Part shown: positions 5,576 to 13,520 of the stretch, one piece after another
Position numbering within the stretch: position 1 is the first letter of the stretch
Layout: every line of letters starts with the position of its first letter
Origin: an uncultured Oscillospiraceae bacterium
GTDB lineage: Bacteria > Bacillota > Clostridia > Oscillospirales > Acutalibacteraceae
Assembly: GCA_900546895.1 (NCBI GenBank)
Contig: UREO01000037.1
Location: forward strand, 1-14,654
Length of the DNA: 14,654 nucleotides
Direction: 5' to 3'
Made by a program: the position numbers and the translations under genes
Notes under the pieces: model-generated
What the model was told of the DNA's origin: nothing
Databases searched by the model: none
Seen by the model: only the letters and a program-made list of their open reading frames with translations

Positions 5576-6697
5576 TCAGGTACCCGCCAATACCTCTTTC
5601 ATAATTTTGTAAATTCGTTCATTGGTATCAAGAATCGCCATACTGTGCGCGTTTTCCCCCAGCAACCGGATGGTTTCCGGCTGCCGGAAAAGGTCGTCCA
5701 CCATTTTGCACAGGGCCGGGCCGGAAAGATCTTTTTCCTCTAAAATGGCGGCCGCCTTGCGGCTGACCATGGCCATTGCGTTGTGATACTGATGATTTTC
5801 CGCCACATTGGGCGACGGAACCAGAATAGCCGCTTTCCCCTGCGCCTGCAGCTCGCTGAGAGAAATTGCTCCCGCGCGGCAGATCACAAGGTCCGCGGCG
5901 GCAAGGCATTCGGGCATATTATTGATATATTCCCGGACATCGATACGGGGATGCTCCGACAGATTCAGCCCCTTTTCTTTCAACAGATCGGGAAACCATC
6001 CCCCCCACTGGCCGTAGCCGTGGATATGCTGGAAACGGTCCGTCCGGGCGCTCTTGACAAGCAGGTCGGCAACGGCCTCGTTGATTTTACGGGCGCCCAG
6101 ACTTCCGCCGAACGAAAGGATCATCGGACGCTCGTCCAGATGAAGCGCTTTGCGGGATTCCTCCCGGTTCGCACGAATGACGGCCTGTCTTACCGGGTTG
6201 CCGGTAAGCACGCATCTGGCTGTCGGATCAAGATATTTCTGAGCGTCCAATACCGCGAGCATTGTTCTGTCCGCATGCTTGGAAAGCATTTTATTGGTTA
6301 CGCCCGGAAACGCGTTCTGCTCGTGGATGACCGCCGGAATTTTCATTTTCATCGCTTCGCGCAGGACCGGCCCCGCCACATAGCCGCCGGTACCCACACA
6401 GAGATCGGGTTGAAACCCCCCGATGATTTTGCGGGCCTCCCGGCTCGAAGTAAAAACGCGGACCACGGTCTTTACGTTCTTTTTGATGTTTTTCCAGCTC
6501 AGCTTGCGCTGAAAGCCGGAAATGGTAATACTTTCAAAATCGAAACCCGCGGCGGGAACCAGCCGTTCTTCCATCCCGCCTTTCGCGCCGACGTAAAGAA
6601 TCTGGGCGTCAGGCTCTTTTTCACGAAGATACCCGGCAATGGCAAGCGCCGGGTTGATATGCCCCGCGGTGCCGCCCCCGGCAAATAGAACTTTCAT
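5576..6697 (-). CDS. murG: UDP-GlcNAc:undecaprenyl-PP-MurNAc-pentapeptide GlcNAc transferase MurG
   Basis: MurG adds GlcNAc to lipid I to form lipid II at the inner face of the cytoplasmic membrane. The 373-residue protein has the GT-B fold motifs: glycine loop GGGTAGHINPA (7-17; most family members have GGH in place of AGH), HEQNAFPGVTNK (125-136), second glycine loop GGSLGARKINEA (197-208), and the UDP-GlcNAc site CRAGAISLSE (273-282) with NHQYHNA (301-307). AAGGGG sits 7 nt before the ATG. The ftsW stop is 38 nt upstream. The order ftsW-murG-murA-ftsQ lacks the murD and murB genes found at these points in Bacillus. Confidence 0.97.
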   Translation of the reverse strand: MKVLFAGGGTAGHINPALAIAGYLREKEPDAQILYVGAKGGMEERLVPAAGFDFESITISGFQRKLSWKNIKKNVKTVVRVFTSSREARKIIGGFQPDLCVGTGGYVAGPVLREAMKMKIPAVIHEQNAFPGVTNKMLSKHADRTMLAVLDAQKYLDPTARCVLTGNPVRQAVIRANREESRKALHLDERPMILSFGGSLGARKINEAVADLLVKSARTDRFQHIHGYGQWGGWFPDLLKEKGLNLSEHPRIDVREYINNMPECLAAADLVICRAGAISLSELQAQGKAAILVPSPNVAENHQYHNAMAMVSRKAAAILEEKDLSGPALCKMVDDLFRQPETIRLLGENAHSMAILDTNERIYKIMKEVLAGT

Positions 6698-6735
6698 GGC
6701 AATACCCCTTTTATATTGACCGCCAATGGCGGGTG

Positions 6736-7965
6736 CTAAGTTTTTTCAATCGCCGACGTTCGCGAAATGGAAAGCACAATTCCCATCTCCGCCAGCAGGA
6801 TAACCAGCGACGTACCCCCGTAGCTGAAGAACGGCAGGCTGATACCGGTGTTCGGAATGGTGTTGGTCACGACGGCAATATTCAGAACCACTTGAAGTCC
6901 GACCTGAACGACCAGCCCGATCCCGAGCAGCATGCCGAATTTGTCCTTGGCCTTGAGCGAAATGGTGATGCCGCGCCAGACCAGCATGGCAAACAGGATG
7001 ATGATGATCAGCGCACCGATAAAGCCCAGCTCCTCACAGACGATCGCAAAAATGAAGTCGTTCTGCGGTTCGGGCAGATACAGATATTTCTGTCTTGACT
7101 GGCCGAGCCCCAGCCCGAGCAGGCCGCCGGAGCCGATGGCATAAAGCGACTGCCGCGTCTGCCAGGTGTCCTCCATAATCGCCTTGCTTGCCGTGGAAAA
7201 AGGGTCCAGCCAGGCGACGATACGGTCGTTGGCGTAGCTGAATTTCTTCGCGAACAGAACCAGATAAGCGACCGCCGCTCCGGCGCCGCCGAACGCGAGC
7301 CCGAACCAGCGCAGGCGGACCCCTCCGATAAAGAGCATTACCCCGGCCAGAAGCACCATGATGACCGTCGCGGAAATATGGGGTTCCAGCACTAGCAGGC
7401 CGACTGTGGCGCCAAGAATTAAAATATACGGCAGAACGCCGTACCGAAAGGTATCCATCCGTTTAAAATTGAGGGAAATCAGGTGAGAAAACACCAGTAT
7501 CATCGCGAATTTGGCGAGCTCGGACGGCTGGAACTGCCCAAGCGGCCCCAATTCGATCCAGCGGTGAACGCCGCTAATTGCGGGCATAAAGAGTACAAGG
7601 GCCAGAAGCAGAAAAGACAGAAGCAGAAAGGGAATGGCGAACTTGTGCAGATGGTGATAGTCGAAATACGAGATAAAAATCATGGCGGTAACGCCCAGAA
7701 CCGCAAAAACAGCCTGACGGCTGATAAAGAAATAGCTGCTTCCATGGCGGTAGTACGCGTTGGCATAGCTCGCCGAAAAGAGCATCACCAAACCGATGAC
7801 AAGCAGGGTGAGAATCAAAAACAAAAAGGGCATATCCATGCCTGAACGTACGGAAAAGATCCGGAACTTTTTCCGGATTCCGTTTGCTGCCGACTCCCTG
7901 GTGTCCTCTTCTTTTTTCCGGGAACCGCGGGGGGCGATATGGTCTTTTTCTTTTGTTCTCGTCAT
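6736..7965 (-). CDS. ftsW: Lipid II glycan polymerase FtsW/SpoVE (SEDS family)
   Basis: A SEDS-family polytopic membrane protein that polymerises lipid II into glycan strands with its partner class B PBP. From the chosen start it is 409 residues, with a basic cytoplasmic N-terminus (to about 44) and about ten membrane helices. Signature motifs are LFSASYA (62-68), HRWIELGPLGQFQPSELAKF (134-153), PEPQNDFIFA (298-307) whose Asp303 aligns with the catalytic aspartate of the family, and PFFSYGGTSL (378-387). Start choice: the ATG at 7965 has AAAGGGGG 5 nt upstream, while an ATG at 7998 lacks a ribosome site. A 109-nt gap separates it from mraY; I see no convincing promoter there. Firmicutes use close paralogues for division (FtsW), sporulation (SpoVE) and elongation (RodA); its place in this cluster favours FtsW/SpoVE. 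Confidence 0.95.
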   Translation of the reverse strand: MTRTKEKDHIAPRGSRKKEEDTRESAANGIRKKFRIFSVRSGMDMPFLFLILTLLVIGLVMLFSASYANAYYRHGSSYFFISRQAVFAVLGVTAMIFISYFDYHHLHKFAIPFLLLSFLLLALVLFMPAISGVHRWIELGPLGQFQPSELAKFAMILVFSHLISLNFKRMDTFRYGVLPYILILGATVGLLVLEPHISATVIMVLLAGVMLFIGGVRLRWFGLAFGGAGAAVAYLVLFAKKFSYANDRIVAWLDPFSTASKAIMEDTWQTRQSLYAIGSGGLLGLGLGQSRQKYLYLPEPQNDFIFAIVCEELGFIGALIIIILFAMLVWRGITISLKAKDKFGMLLGIGLVVQVGLQVVLNIAVVTNTIPNTGISLPFFSYGGTSLVILLAEMGIVLSISRTSAIEKT

Positions 7966-8074
7966 GGTATCCCCCTTTTTCCATCTCAGGGTGTGCATTC
8001 CAGTCTATTTAAGCATATGCGAAACAAAATATTTGTCATAATTAATACTGCTCACGCACAACGAAAATATTCGG

Positions 8075-9082
8075 TCAAAATCCATAATATACGAGAAGGG
8101 CGGAACCGATGCCGAACAGCACCGTCACCAGGCCGAACACACGGCAGATTTTCAGCTCTCCCCATCCGCACATTTCAAAGTGGTGATGAATCGGACTCAT
8201 TTTAAAGAGCCGCTTTCCGTGCGTTGCCTTAAAGTAAGACACCTGAAGCACAACGGAAAGAATTTCGCAGATATAAATAATACCGAGCGGCAAAATCAAA
8301 ATCGGAAGGTTCAGCCCGAAACCGAGAGCGCACACGATTCCGCCCAGAAATAGCGAGCCGGTGTCCCCCATAAAGACCTTTGCCGGGTTCATGTTCCAGA
8401 CCAGGAAGCCAAGACACCCGCCCGCTGCTGCGGCGGCGAAAATGCTCATCCCGTGCATACCGATCATACCGGAGATCAGCATAAAAAAGATGCTTACGAA
8501 AAAAGTAACCGTGGCGTTCAGCCCGTCGATACCGTCCGTGAAATTGACGGCGTTCACCATACCGACAATGCCGAGCAGCGCGATGCCCCAGTACCAAACG
8601 CCCAAATCGACGCTGCCCACAAACGGAATCAGCGTAACGGAGGTGCTTCCGGCCAGACGCAGCGAATAGAGATAGGCAGCCGCGATGATAAACTGCAGAA
8701 CGAGCTTTTGCCGCACGTTCAGTCCCAAGTTGCGCTTTTTGACAACCTTGATATAATCGTCGAAAAATCCGACCGCCCCAAAGCCGATCGCCATCAGCAG
8801 ACCGCCGAAAACTTTCGTCCTCATCATCATTTCCAGAGAATTCTTTTCGGTCACGCTGTAATAAAGCGGTACACAAACCAAAACGGCAGCGACAATCCCG
8901 ATGATAAACATAAAGCCGCCCATCGTCGGGGTGCCGTTTTTCTTCCGGTGCCACTTGGGGCCGACCTCACGGATCGTCTGTCCGAAATTGATTCTGTGCA
9001 GAAAAGGTACCATCCATCTGCCTAACAGAGCGGTGATTCCAAAGGAAAGAATAACCGCGGAAATGATCCAAACCGAGTTCAT
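8075..9082 (-). CDS. mraY: Phospho-N-acetylmuramoyl-pentapeptide-transferase MraY
   Basis: MraY joins UDP-MurNAc-pentapeptide to undecaprenyl phosphate, giving lipid I in the cytoplasmic membrane. The 335-residue polytopic protein carries the catalytic aspartate pair in GFFDDYIKV (105-113), NFTDGIDGLN (180-189), MGDTGSLFLGG (238-248) and the histidine loop PIHHHFE (297-303). The start at 9082 has AGGTGGAG 9 nt upstream; an in-frame TTG at 9130 would add 16 residues but has no ribosome site and lies on top of the predicted promoter region. The gene before it is a Mur-ligase-like relic rather than functional murF, and murD, which usually follows mraY, is missing. Confidence 0.97.
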   Translation of the reverse strand: MNSVWIISAVILSFGITALLGRWMVPFLHRINFGQTIREVGPKWHRKKNGTPTMGGFMFIIGIVAAVLVCVPLYYSVTEKNSLEMMMRTKVFGGLLMAIGFGAVGFFDDYIKVVKKRNLGLNVRQKLVLQFIIAAAYLYSLRLAGSTSVTLIPFVGSVDLGVWYWGIALLGIVGMVNAVNFTDGIDGLNATVTFFVSIFFMLISGMIGMHGMSIFAAAAAGGCLGFLVWNMNPAKVFMGDTGSLFLGGIVCALGFGLNLPILILPLGIIYICEILSVVLQVSYFKATHGKRLFKMSPIHHHFEMCGWGELKICRVFGLVTVLFGIGSALLVYYGF

Positions 9083-9137
9083 ATGTTCTGACTCCACCTT
9101 TTTATCGTTGTCGCCCGCACGCAAGTACAAGCATTAT

Positions 9138-9166
9138 ATTATACCATAATTCTTCTGTTTTTTTAA
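9138..9166 (-). promoter_or_regulatory. Putative internal promoter upstream of mraY
   Basis: On the minus strand a perfect TATAAT (9143-9138) preceded by TGG makes an extended -10. TTAAAA (9166-9161, 4 of 6) lies at a 17-nt spacer and overlaps the stop codon of the preceding gene. A second overlapping TATAAT follows at 9138-9133. It would let mraY-ftsW-murG-murA-ftsQ be transcribed independently of mraZ control. Confidence 0.6.
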
Positions 9167-9672
9167 TCCCCGATTTTAAGGCTGTTCAGCGCGTCGAGCA
9201 CCTCGGCAAACGAAATTCCGCAGGCAATCGCCGCCGCCGCCGCGGCAAGCGCGGGACCGACCCAGTCCAGGCTATCGGCCGCGAGCCTGACCCGGCCGAT
9301 CACGCCGACCCCGATCATTTCAAAGGCGGCAAATCCTTCCGGAAGCTTCCGAATATTTCTCGCCGTAAAGTCCGCGCTGTCGCTGACCGTGGAATAAGTA
9401 AGCGGCTTCAGGGCAGCGATTTCAGGCATGGCGGAAAAGGCGTAGTCCGCCACGCAGACCGCAAAGCCGTCGGGGGTCTGGCTCTGGGCGTCACAGAGAA
9501 GCAGAACCGCGGGCTGCGCATCTCCCGGAACGCTTTTCCCCACCGGCGCAAGCAAATAGTTTTCGTGACCGCAGAAAGTCAGGATATCGTTCAGCACCGA
9601 AATAGTATGCCCTTTTTTATCGCTTACAGCGATCAGCTTTTTCGCTGAATGAAAGTTTGCCAAAATTGTCAT
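9163..9672 (-). CDS. Degenerate Mur-ligase-like protein (murE/murF position), probably not a ligase
   Basis: A 169-residue protein of unassigned function that looks like a shrunken Mur ligase. Around residues 12-32 the string KLIAVSDKKGHTISVLNDIL aligns with the ATP-binding loop region of MurC-F (T-x-G-T-N-G-K-T-T), but the invariant lysine is His22 and the first glycine is absent. Residues 92-107 (TYSTVSDSADFTARNI) match the 'T(Y/F)G...ADf.A.NI' stretch of the central domain. Residues 141-162 (ALAAAAAAIACGISFAEVLD onward) match its closing 'NALAAxAxAxxxGxs..ei..AL' helix, without the usual HN. The N-terminal UDP-binding domain, most of the central domain and the whole C-terminal domain are missing. 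It stands between spoVD and mraY, where murE and murF normally lie, with gaps of only 17 and 80 nt. The ATG at 9672 touches its GGGAG site; a TTG at 9663 has better spacing and may be the true start. The frame is intact, so a retained non-catalytic role is possible. Confidence 0.7.
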   Translation of the reverse strand: MTILANFHSAKKLIAVSDKKGHTISVLNDILTFCGHENYLLAPVGKSVPGDAQPAVLLLCDAQSQTPDGFAVCVADYAFSAMPEIAALKPLTYSTVSDSADFTARNIRKLPEGFAAFEMIGVGVIGRVRLAADSLDWVGPALAAAAAAIACGISFAEVLDALNSLKIGD

Positions 9673-9689
9673 CTCCCTGCTATAAATGA

Positions 9690-11909
9690 TTACTCCACCT
9701 GATTCGGCTCTATAAATCCGACGGTTACCACCGTTCCGGGCGCCACCTTGGTGCCCTCGGCAATACTCTGAGAATTGGATATCGGGTTGGTCCCGTTGGT
9801 CAGCGCCGCACCGGAAATACTGATATTGATTCCCGCATCCGCAGCCTTCTTATTGGCGGCGGAAAGGGAAAGCCCGGTCAGCTTCGGCACCGTAACCGTC
9901 TTGCCGGAGCCCGAATCGTCCGTAAACAGCACCACCGTACCATTTTGCGGAATCGTTTTGCTCGGTTCCGGAACCTGGGAAACAACTTTGTCCCCGCTTC
10001 CGTAAACCTTTGGCGTCAGCTTCATCTTGGTCAGCTCCGCTTTGGCCGCTGTAATGGTCTTTCCCACAACGTCCGGAGCGGTTACGTCAAGCTTTGCCAG
10101 CTCCGAATCGGTATATTTGCGTTCCACGCCGAGGTACGGCAGGATTTCCTCCATCGTTCTGGAGAAAACAGGGCCGGCTACGGCGGCGCCGTAGTAGCTG
10201 TCGCCGTGCGGTTCGTCAAAGAACACCAGCATGGCTACCTGCGGATCGTCCGCGGGGGCAAACCCCAGATAGGACGCGATATACTGCATGGTCCCGGTCT
10301 TCTGGAACACATCCATCTTCTGGGACGTACCGGTCTTTCCGCCGACGCGGTAGCCGGGCAGATAACCGTTTTTCGCCGTGCCGATGGTGGCATTGGTCTG
10401 CAGAATTTTGCACATGCGCTGGGAAATGTCGGTGGAAATCACCTGACGCTTCGGCGTTGTATCGGCAGACTTCACGATATTGCCGTCGGCGTCGATAATC
10501 TGGCTGACCACGTGGGGCTGCACCATATAACCGCCGTTGGCGACCGCAGCCGCCGCGGTAATCATCTGAATAGGCGTAATACTGAAGTTCTGCCCGAAGG
10601 ATTCCGTAGCAAGTTCCACAGGGTTCAGCTGCGCGGCGGTATAATAGATGCTGCGCGACTCGCCGGGCAGATCGATGCCCGTCTTGGCAGTCAGGCCGAA
10701 CGCAGTAAAGTACTTAAAGAATTTGTCGGGGCCCAGTCTTTCGCCGAGCTGCACAAAAACCGGATTGCAGGAATTGCAGAGTCCCTGCACAAAGTTCTCG
10801 CTGCCATGGCCGTACGACCTCCAGCAGTGAATCGTTCTGTCGGACACCTTGATAGAACCGCTGCAGAAGAAGGTCGAGTTTTCATTGACCACGCCCTCTT
10901 CCATTGCAGAGGAACCCGTCACCATTTTGAAAACGGAGCCCGGATAATAGGTATCGCTGACCGCCTTGTTTCTCCATTGTTTTTCCCGCGCGGCTTTTAG
11001 TGCGGCATTTTTTTCCGTCCCCTCGGGCATTGCGGCGATCTGAGCGGCCTCCGTCGGGTCGGCCACGGTAAACGGATTGTTCGGATCAAAATCCCCTTTG
11101 ACCGCCATTCCCAATATCGCGCCGGTCTTTACATTCATGACAATGCCGCAGGCGCGGTTGCCGACCTTGCTGGTGATAACGCCTTCCTGCAGATTTTTTT
11201 CAAGGAAGTGCTGTACCACTTCGTCGATGGTCAGCACAAGGCTGGAACCGTTCTGCGCTTCCACCTTCTGTTCATACTGAAAGGGCATATCCGTCCCGAT
11301 AGCGTTTTTTGCGGTGACCAGTTTTCCCGGCACGCCGGTCAGATAGGTGTCGTACTGCTTCTCAATGCCGTAAAGGCCCTGACTGTCCGTACCGGTAAAG
11401 CCCAAAACGGAAGCCGCGAACGCCCCGTACGGGTAATATCTTTTGTAGTCCTCGATCAGCCGGATTCCGCTGCCGATGTCATTGTCCGCCTTGAACTTGA
11501 GGACCTCATCCTTTACATCCGTCTCCACCTTGCGCTTGAGCTCGTCGTAATATGTTTTTTTCTTGCTGCGCTCGATGATTTCGTTTTTGTCCATGTCCAG
11601 AATCTTCGCCAGGCCGTCCGCGATTTTTTCCCGGTTCTTATCCGTAATGAACGCAGGCTCCAGCACCACCTTCCACACGGTGGCGCTCTGGGCGAGCGGC
11701 TTCATATTGCAGTCATAGATCGTGCCGCGCTGGGCGCTGATGGAGGTATCCTTCAGCTGCTGGTCGACCGCGCGGGTTTGAAGGCTTTCCCCTTCCACCA
11801 GCTGCAGTCTGGCAAGACTGAAAATAATCGCGCCGAAGCCGACGGCGATCAGTACGACCAACACAAAGATCGTACGGCGCCACATTCTGATTGTCGTCCC
11901 TTTTGCCAT
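9690..11909 (-). CDS. spoVD: Class B penicillin-binding protein (FtsI/SpoVD type) with two PASTA domains
   Basis: A septal transpeptidase that cross-links peptidoglycan outside the membrane, partner of the FtsW-type polymerase. The 739 residues are arranged as a short cytoplasmic start, membrane anchor (about 12-34), PBP dimerisation domain from about 55 (QRGTIYDCN, 60-68), and transpeptidase domain with SVFK (nucleophile Ser325, Lys328), SCN (380-382) and KTG (525-527). Two C-terminal PASTA domains follow (about 611-667 and 671-735). Bacillus SpoVD has one PASTA domain, and two is typical of division PBPs such as PBP2x, so the sporulation-specific name is uncertain. GGAGG lies 7 nt before the ATG. 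A terminator-like hairpin (11937-11970) is in the 130-nt gap after ftsL, so expression may be tuned separately from mraZ-rsmH-ftsL. Confidence 0.95.
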   Translation of the reverse strand: MAKGTTIRMWRRTIFVLVVLIAVGFGAIIFSLARLQLVEGESLQTRAVDQQLKDTSISAQRGTIYDCNMKPLAQSATVWKVVLEPAFITDKNREKIADGLAKILDMDKNEIIERSKKKTYYDELKRKVETDVKDEVLKFKADNDIGSGIRLIEDYKRYYPYGAFAASVLGFTGTDSQGLYGIEKQYDTYLTGVPGKLVTAKNAIGTDMPFQYEQKVEAQNGSSLVLTIDEVVQHFLEKNLQEGVITSKVGNRACGIVMNVKTGAILGMAVKGDFDPNNPFTVADPTEAAQIAAMPEGTEKNAALKAAREKQWRNKAVSDTYYPGSVFKMVTGSSAMEEGVVNENSTFFCSGSIKVSDRTIHCWRSYGHGSENFVQGLCNSCNPVFVQLGERLGPDKFFKYFTAFGLTAKTGIDLPGESRSIYYTAAQLNPVELATESFGQNFSITPIQMITAAAAVANGGYMVQPHVVSQIIDADGNIVKSADTTPKRQVISTDISQRMCKILQTNATIGTAKNGYLPGYRVGGKTGTSQKMDVFQKTGTMQYIASYLGFAPADDPQVAMLVFFDEPHGDSYYGAAVAGPVFSRTMEEILPYLGVERKYTDSELAKLDVTAPDVVGKTITAAKAELTKMKLTPKVYGSGDKVVSQVPEPSKTIPQNGTVVLFTDDSGSGKTVTVPKLTGLSLSAANKKAADAGINISISGAALTNGTNPISNSQSIAEGTKVAPGTVVTVGFIEPNQVE

Positions 11910-11936
11910 TGCTGTTCCTCCAAAAAAACTATGTTA

Positions 11937-11970
11937 CAAAAATGAGAGTCAAGATTTGCTCTCAACTCTC
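11937..11970 (-). terminator. Terminator-like hairpin (attenuator candidate) between ftsL and spoVD
   Basis: The minus strand can fold GAGAGTTGAGA with TCTTGACTCTC (11 bp including two G-U pairs) around a GCAAA loop, followed by A and TTTTT. The U-run is short and the stem only moderately stable, so read-through is expected. It would partially terminate the mraZ operon before spoVD, or protect an mRNA 3' end. Confidence 0.5.
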
Positions 11971-12039
11971 CTTGTTCGCATACCAAGCCAAACGTCTCAA
12001 CAAATTTGGATAGTAATACTTATTTATCAATTATTTTTT

Positions 12040-12537
12040 TTATGACAATAATTGCAGGATAGAGTTCCAAAGCGAAGTAAGCCAACTTTCATCCCCGCTC
12101 TTCTGGACAACCTGCGTTTTATCCCCCTTGGAAAGGGAAATCGGCTCCACCTGATTCTGTTCGATTTTTTTCAGGCCCAGCTGATTGGTCGCATAGTTTT
12201 CCACCGTCTGCAGGGAAAGCTGGGAGTCGGATTTCATTTGAAGCTGCGTATAGACGCTTTCGCTTTCGTTGAGCGTTTTTGTCGCGGCGTTCAGGTCCTC
12301 GGTCAGCTCGGTCAGCTGTACCTGCCCGTAAACCATGGTTCCCACAATGCCGACCATAATGGCAAAGGTCAGGAAAGTGGATACGGCGCGGAAGAAGTTG
12401 GTCTTTGTCCTTCTGTTTTGCTCCAGTTTTTCCTTGGGAAGTTCTATAATATTGCTTTTTCTGACGGGCTCCTGCTGCTGTCGTTTGGGTTCAAACAATG
12501 CAAAATCATACGCTTCGTTGCTGTTTGGAGAAGCCAT
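12040..12537 (-). CDS. ftsL: FtsL-type septum formation protein
   Basis: A small bitopic protein of 165 residues in the position always taken by ftsL, between rsmH and the PBP gene. It has an acidic-to-basic cytoplasmic start (to about 48), one membrane helix (about 49-71), a coiled-coil stretch (about 72-112), and the FtsL/DivIC-like VENYATNQLGLKK (112-124), ending in an amphipathic WLTSLWNSILQLL helix. FtsL pairs with DivIC and FtsQ/DivIB to activate FtsW and its PBP. Sequence identity within this family is very low, so the call rests on topology and place. Start choice: the ATG at 12537 follows GGAAG by 7 nt; the ATG at 12555 has no ribosome site. Confidence 0.85.
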   Translation of the reverse strand: MASPNSNEAYDFALFEPKRQQQEPVRKSNIIELPKEKLEQNRRTKTNFFRAVSTFLTFAIMVGIVGTMVYGQVQLTELTEDLNAATKTLNESESVYTQLQMKSDSQLSLQTVENYATNQLGLKKIEQNQVEPISLSKGDKTQVVQKSGDESWLTSLWNSILQLLS

Positions 12538-12578
12538 ATTTTCACTTCCTGTCATATAATTGATTCAGAATGTATTTT

Positions 12579-13505
12579 TTATAGTTTAATGCAGACGCGT
12601 AGCCTTGCGCTGCGGCTGCGGGGATTCTCTTTCAGCTCCGCCTCACCCGGTGCAAGCCCTTTTTTGCAGAGCAGCTCCGCCTTCGGCTTTTTACCGCACA
12701 CACAGATTGGAAAATCCGGCGGGCAGGTACAGCCTGTACACCAGGAAGCCATGCGCTGCTTGACGATTCTGTCCTCCAGCGAGTGGAACGTAATGACCGC
12801 GAGCCTTCCGCCGGGCTTCAAGATGGAAAACGCGGCATCCAGCCCTTCGGACAGCCTGTCCAGCTCCCCGTTGACCGCGATTCTGAGCGCTTGAAAGGTT
12901 TTTCGTGCGGGATGCCCCTGTTCACGGCGGACCGCTGCGGGAACGGACTCTTTAATGACCTCCGCAAGCTCAAGGGTCGTCTGAATCGGTTGCTGCTCCC
13001 GGGCCTTTACGATTCCCTTTGCAATGCCGCGCGCATTTCTGTCTTCGCCGTAACGGCTGATGATCTGCGCCAACTCCTGCCACGAAAGACCGTTGACCAG
13101 ATCCGCGGCGGAAACACCCGTCTGGCTCATGCGCATATCAAGGGGCGCGTCCGAATGGTAGGAGAACCCGCGCTCTGGGTTGTCCAGCTGATAGGAGGAC
13201 ACCCCTATATCGAGCAAAACACCGTCGGCGGGGACAAGCTTCAGGCTTGCCGCCACTTCGGCCATTTCGGAGAAATTCGCCTGATAAACAGTGGAACAGC
13301 GGTAAGATTTCAACCTTTCGGTCACGGCTTTGACCGCATCGGGGTCCTGATCGATGGAAAGGAGCCTTCCCGTAATCAGCCGGTCCGCAATGGCTTGCGA
13401 ATGCCCTCCGCCGCCCGCGGTCCCGTCAATATAGATGCCATCCGGATGAATATTGAGGCTTTCAATGGTTTCATCAAACAAAACCGGCTTATGAAGAAAT
13501 TCCAT
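12579..13505 (-). CDS. rsmH: 16S rRNA (cytosine(1402)-N(4))-methyltransferase RsmH
   Basis: RsmH (MraW) uses S-adenosylmethionine to methylate N4 of C1402 in the ribosomal P site. The 308 residues show the opening HKPVLFDETIESL (5-17), the SAM-binding loop DGTAGGGGHS (27-36), DIGVSSYQLDNPERGFSY and PLDMRM in the middle, and GGRLAVITFHSLEDRIVK near the C-terminus, followed by a Cys-rich CTGCTCPPDFPICVC segment seen in this family. Length is typical. The mraZ stop is 15 nt upstream; the ribosome site (GGGCGG) is weak, so translation may depend on coupling to mraZ. Confidence 0.97.
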   Translation of the reverse strand: MEFLHKPVLFDETIESLNIHPDGIYIDGTAGGGGHSQAIADRLITGRLLSIDQDPDAVKAVTERLKSYRCSTVYQANFSEMAEVAASLKLVPADGVLLDIGVSSYQLDNPERGFSYHSDAPLDMRMSQTGVSAADLVNGLSWQELAQIISRYGEDRNARGIAKGIVKAREQQPIQTTLELAEVIKESVPAAVRREQGHPARKTFQALRIAVNGELDRLSEGLDAAFSILKPGGRLAVITFHSLEDRIVKQRMASWCTGCTCPPDFPICVCGKKPKAELLCKKGLAPGEAELKENPRSRSARLRVCIKL

Positions 13506-13520
13506 ACTGATACCGCCCGC

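Noticed and set aside
5783..6688. A 301-codon plus-strand frame opposite murG
   Set aside because: It is a mirror frame of murG with no family motifs, promoter or ribosome site.
7966..8074. Promoter or terminator in the 109-nt mraY-ftsW gap
   Set aside because: The -10-like hexamers (for example TATGCT) have poor spacing to any -35, and only a very short AT dyad is present.
9945..11000. A 351-codon plus-strand frame opposite the PBP transpeptidase domain
   Set aside because: Same reason: an antisense shadow with no supporting signals.
12001..12012. The 12-mer CAAATTTGGATA shared by the ftsL-spoVD gap and the corA leader (1786-1797)
   Set aside because: Several 12-mer matches are expected by chance in a window of this size, especially in AT-rich gaps, and the flanks do not extend the match.
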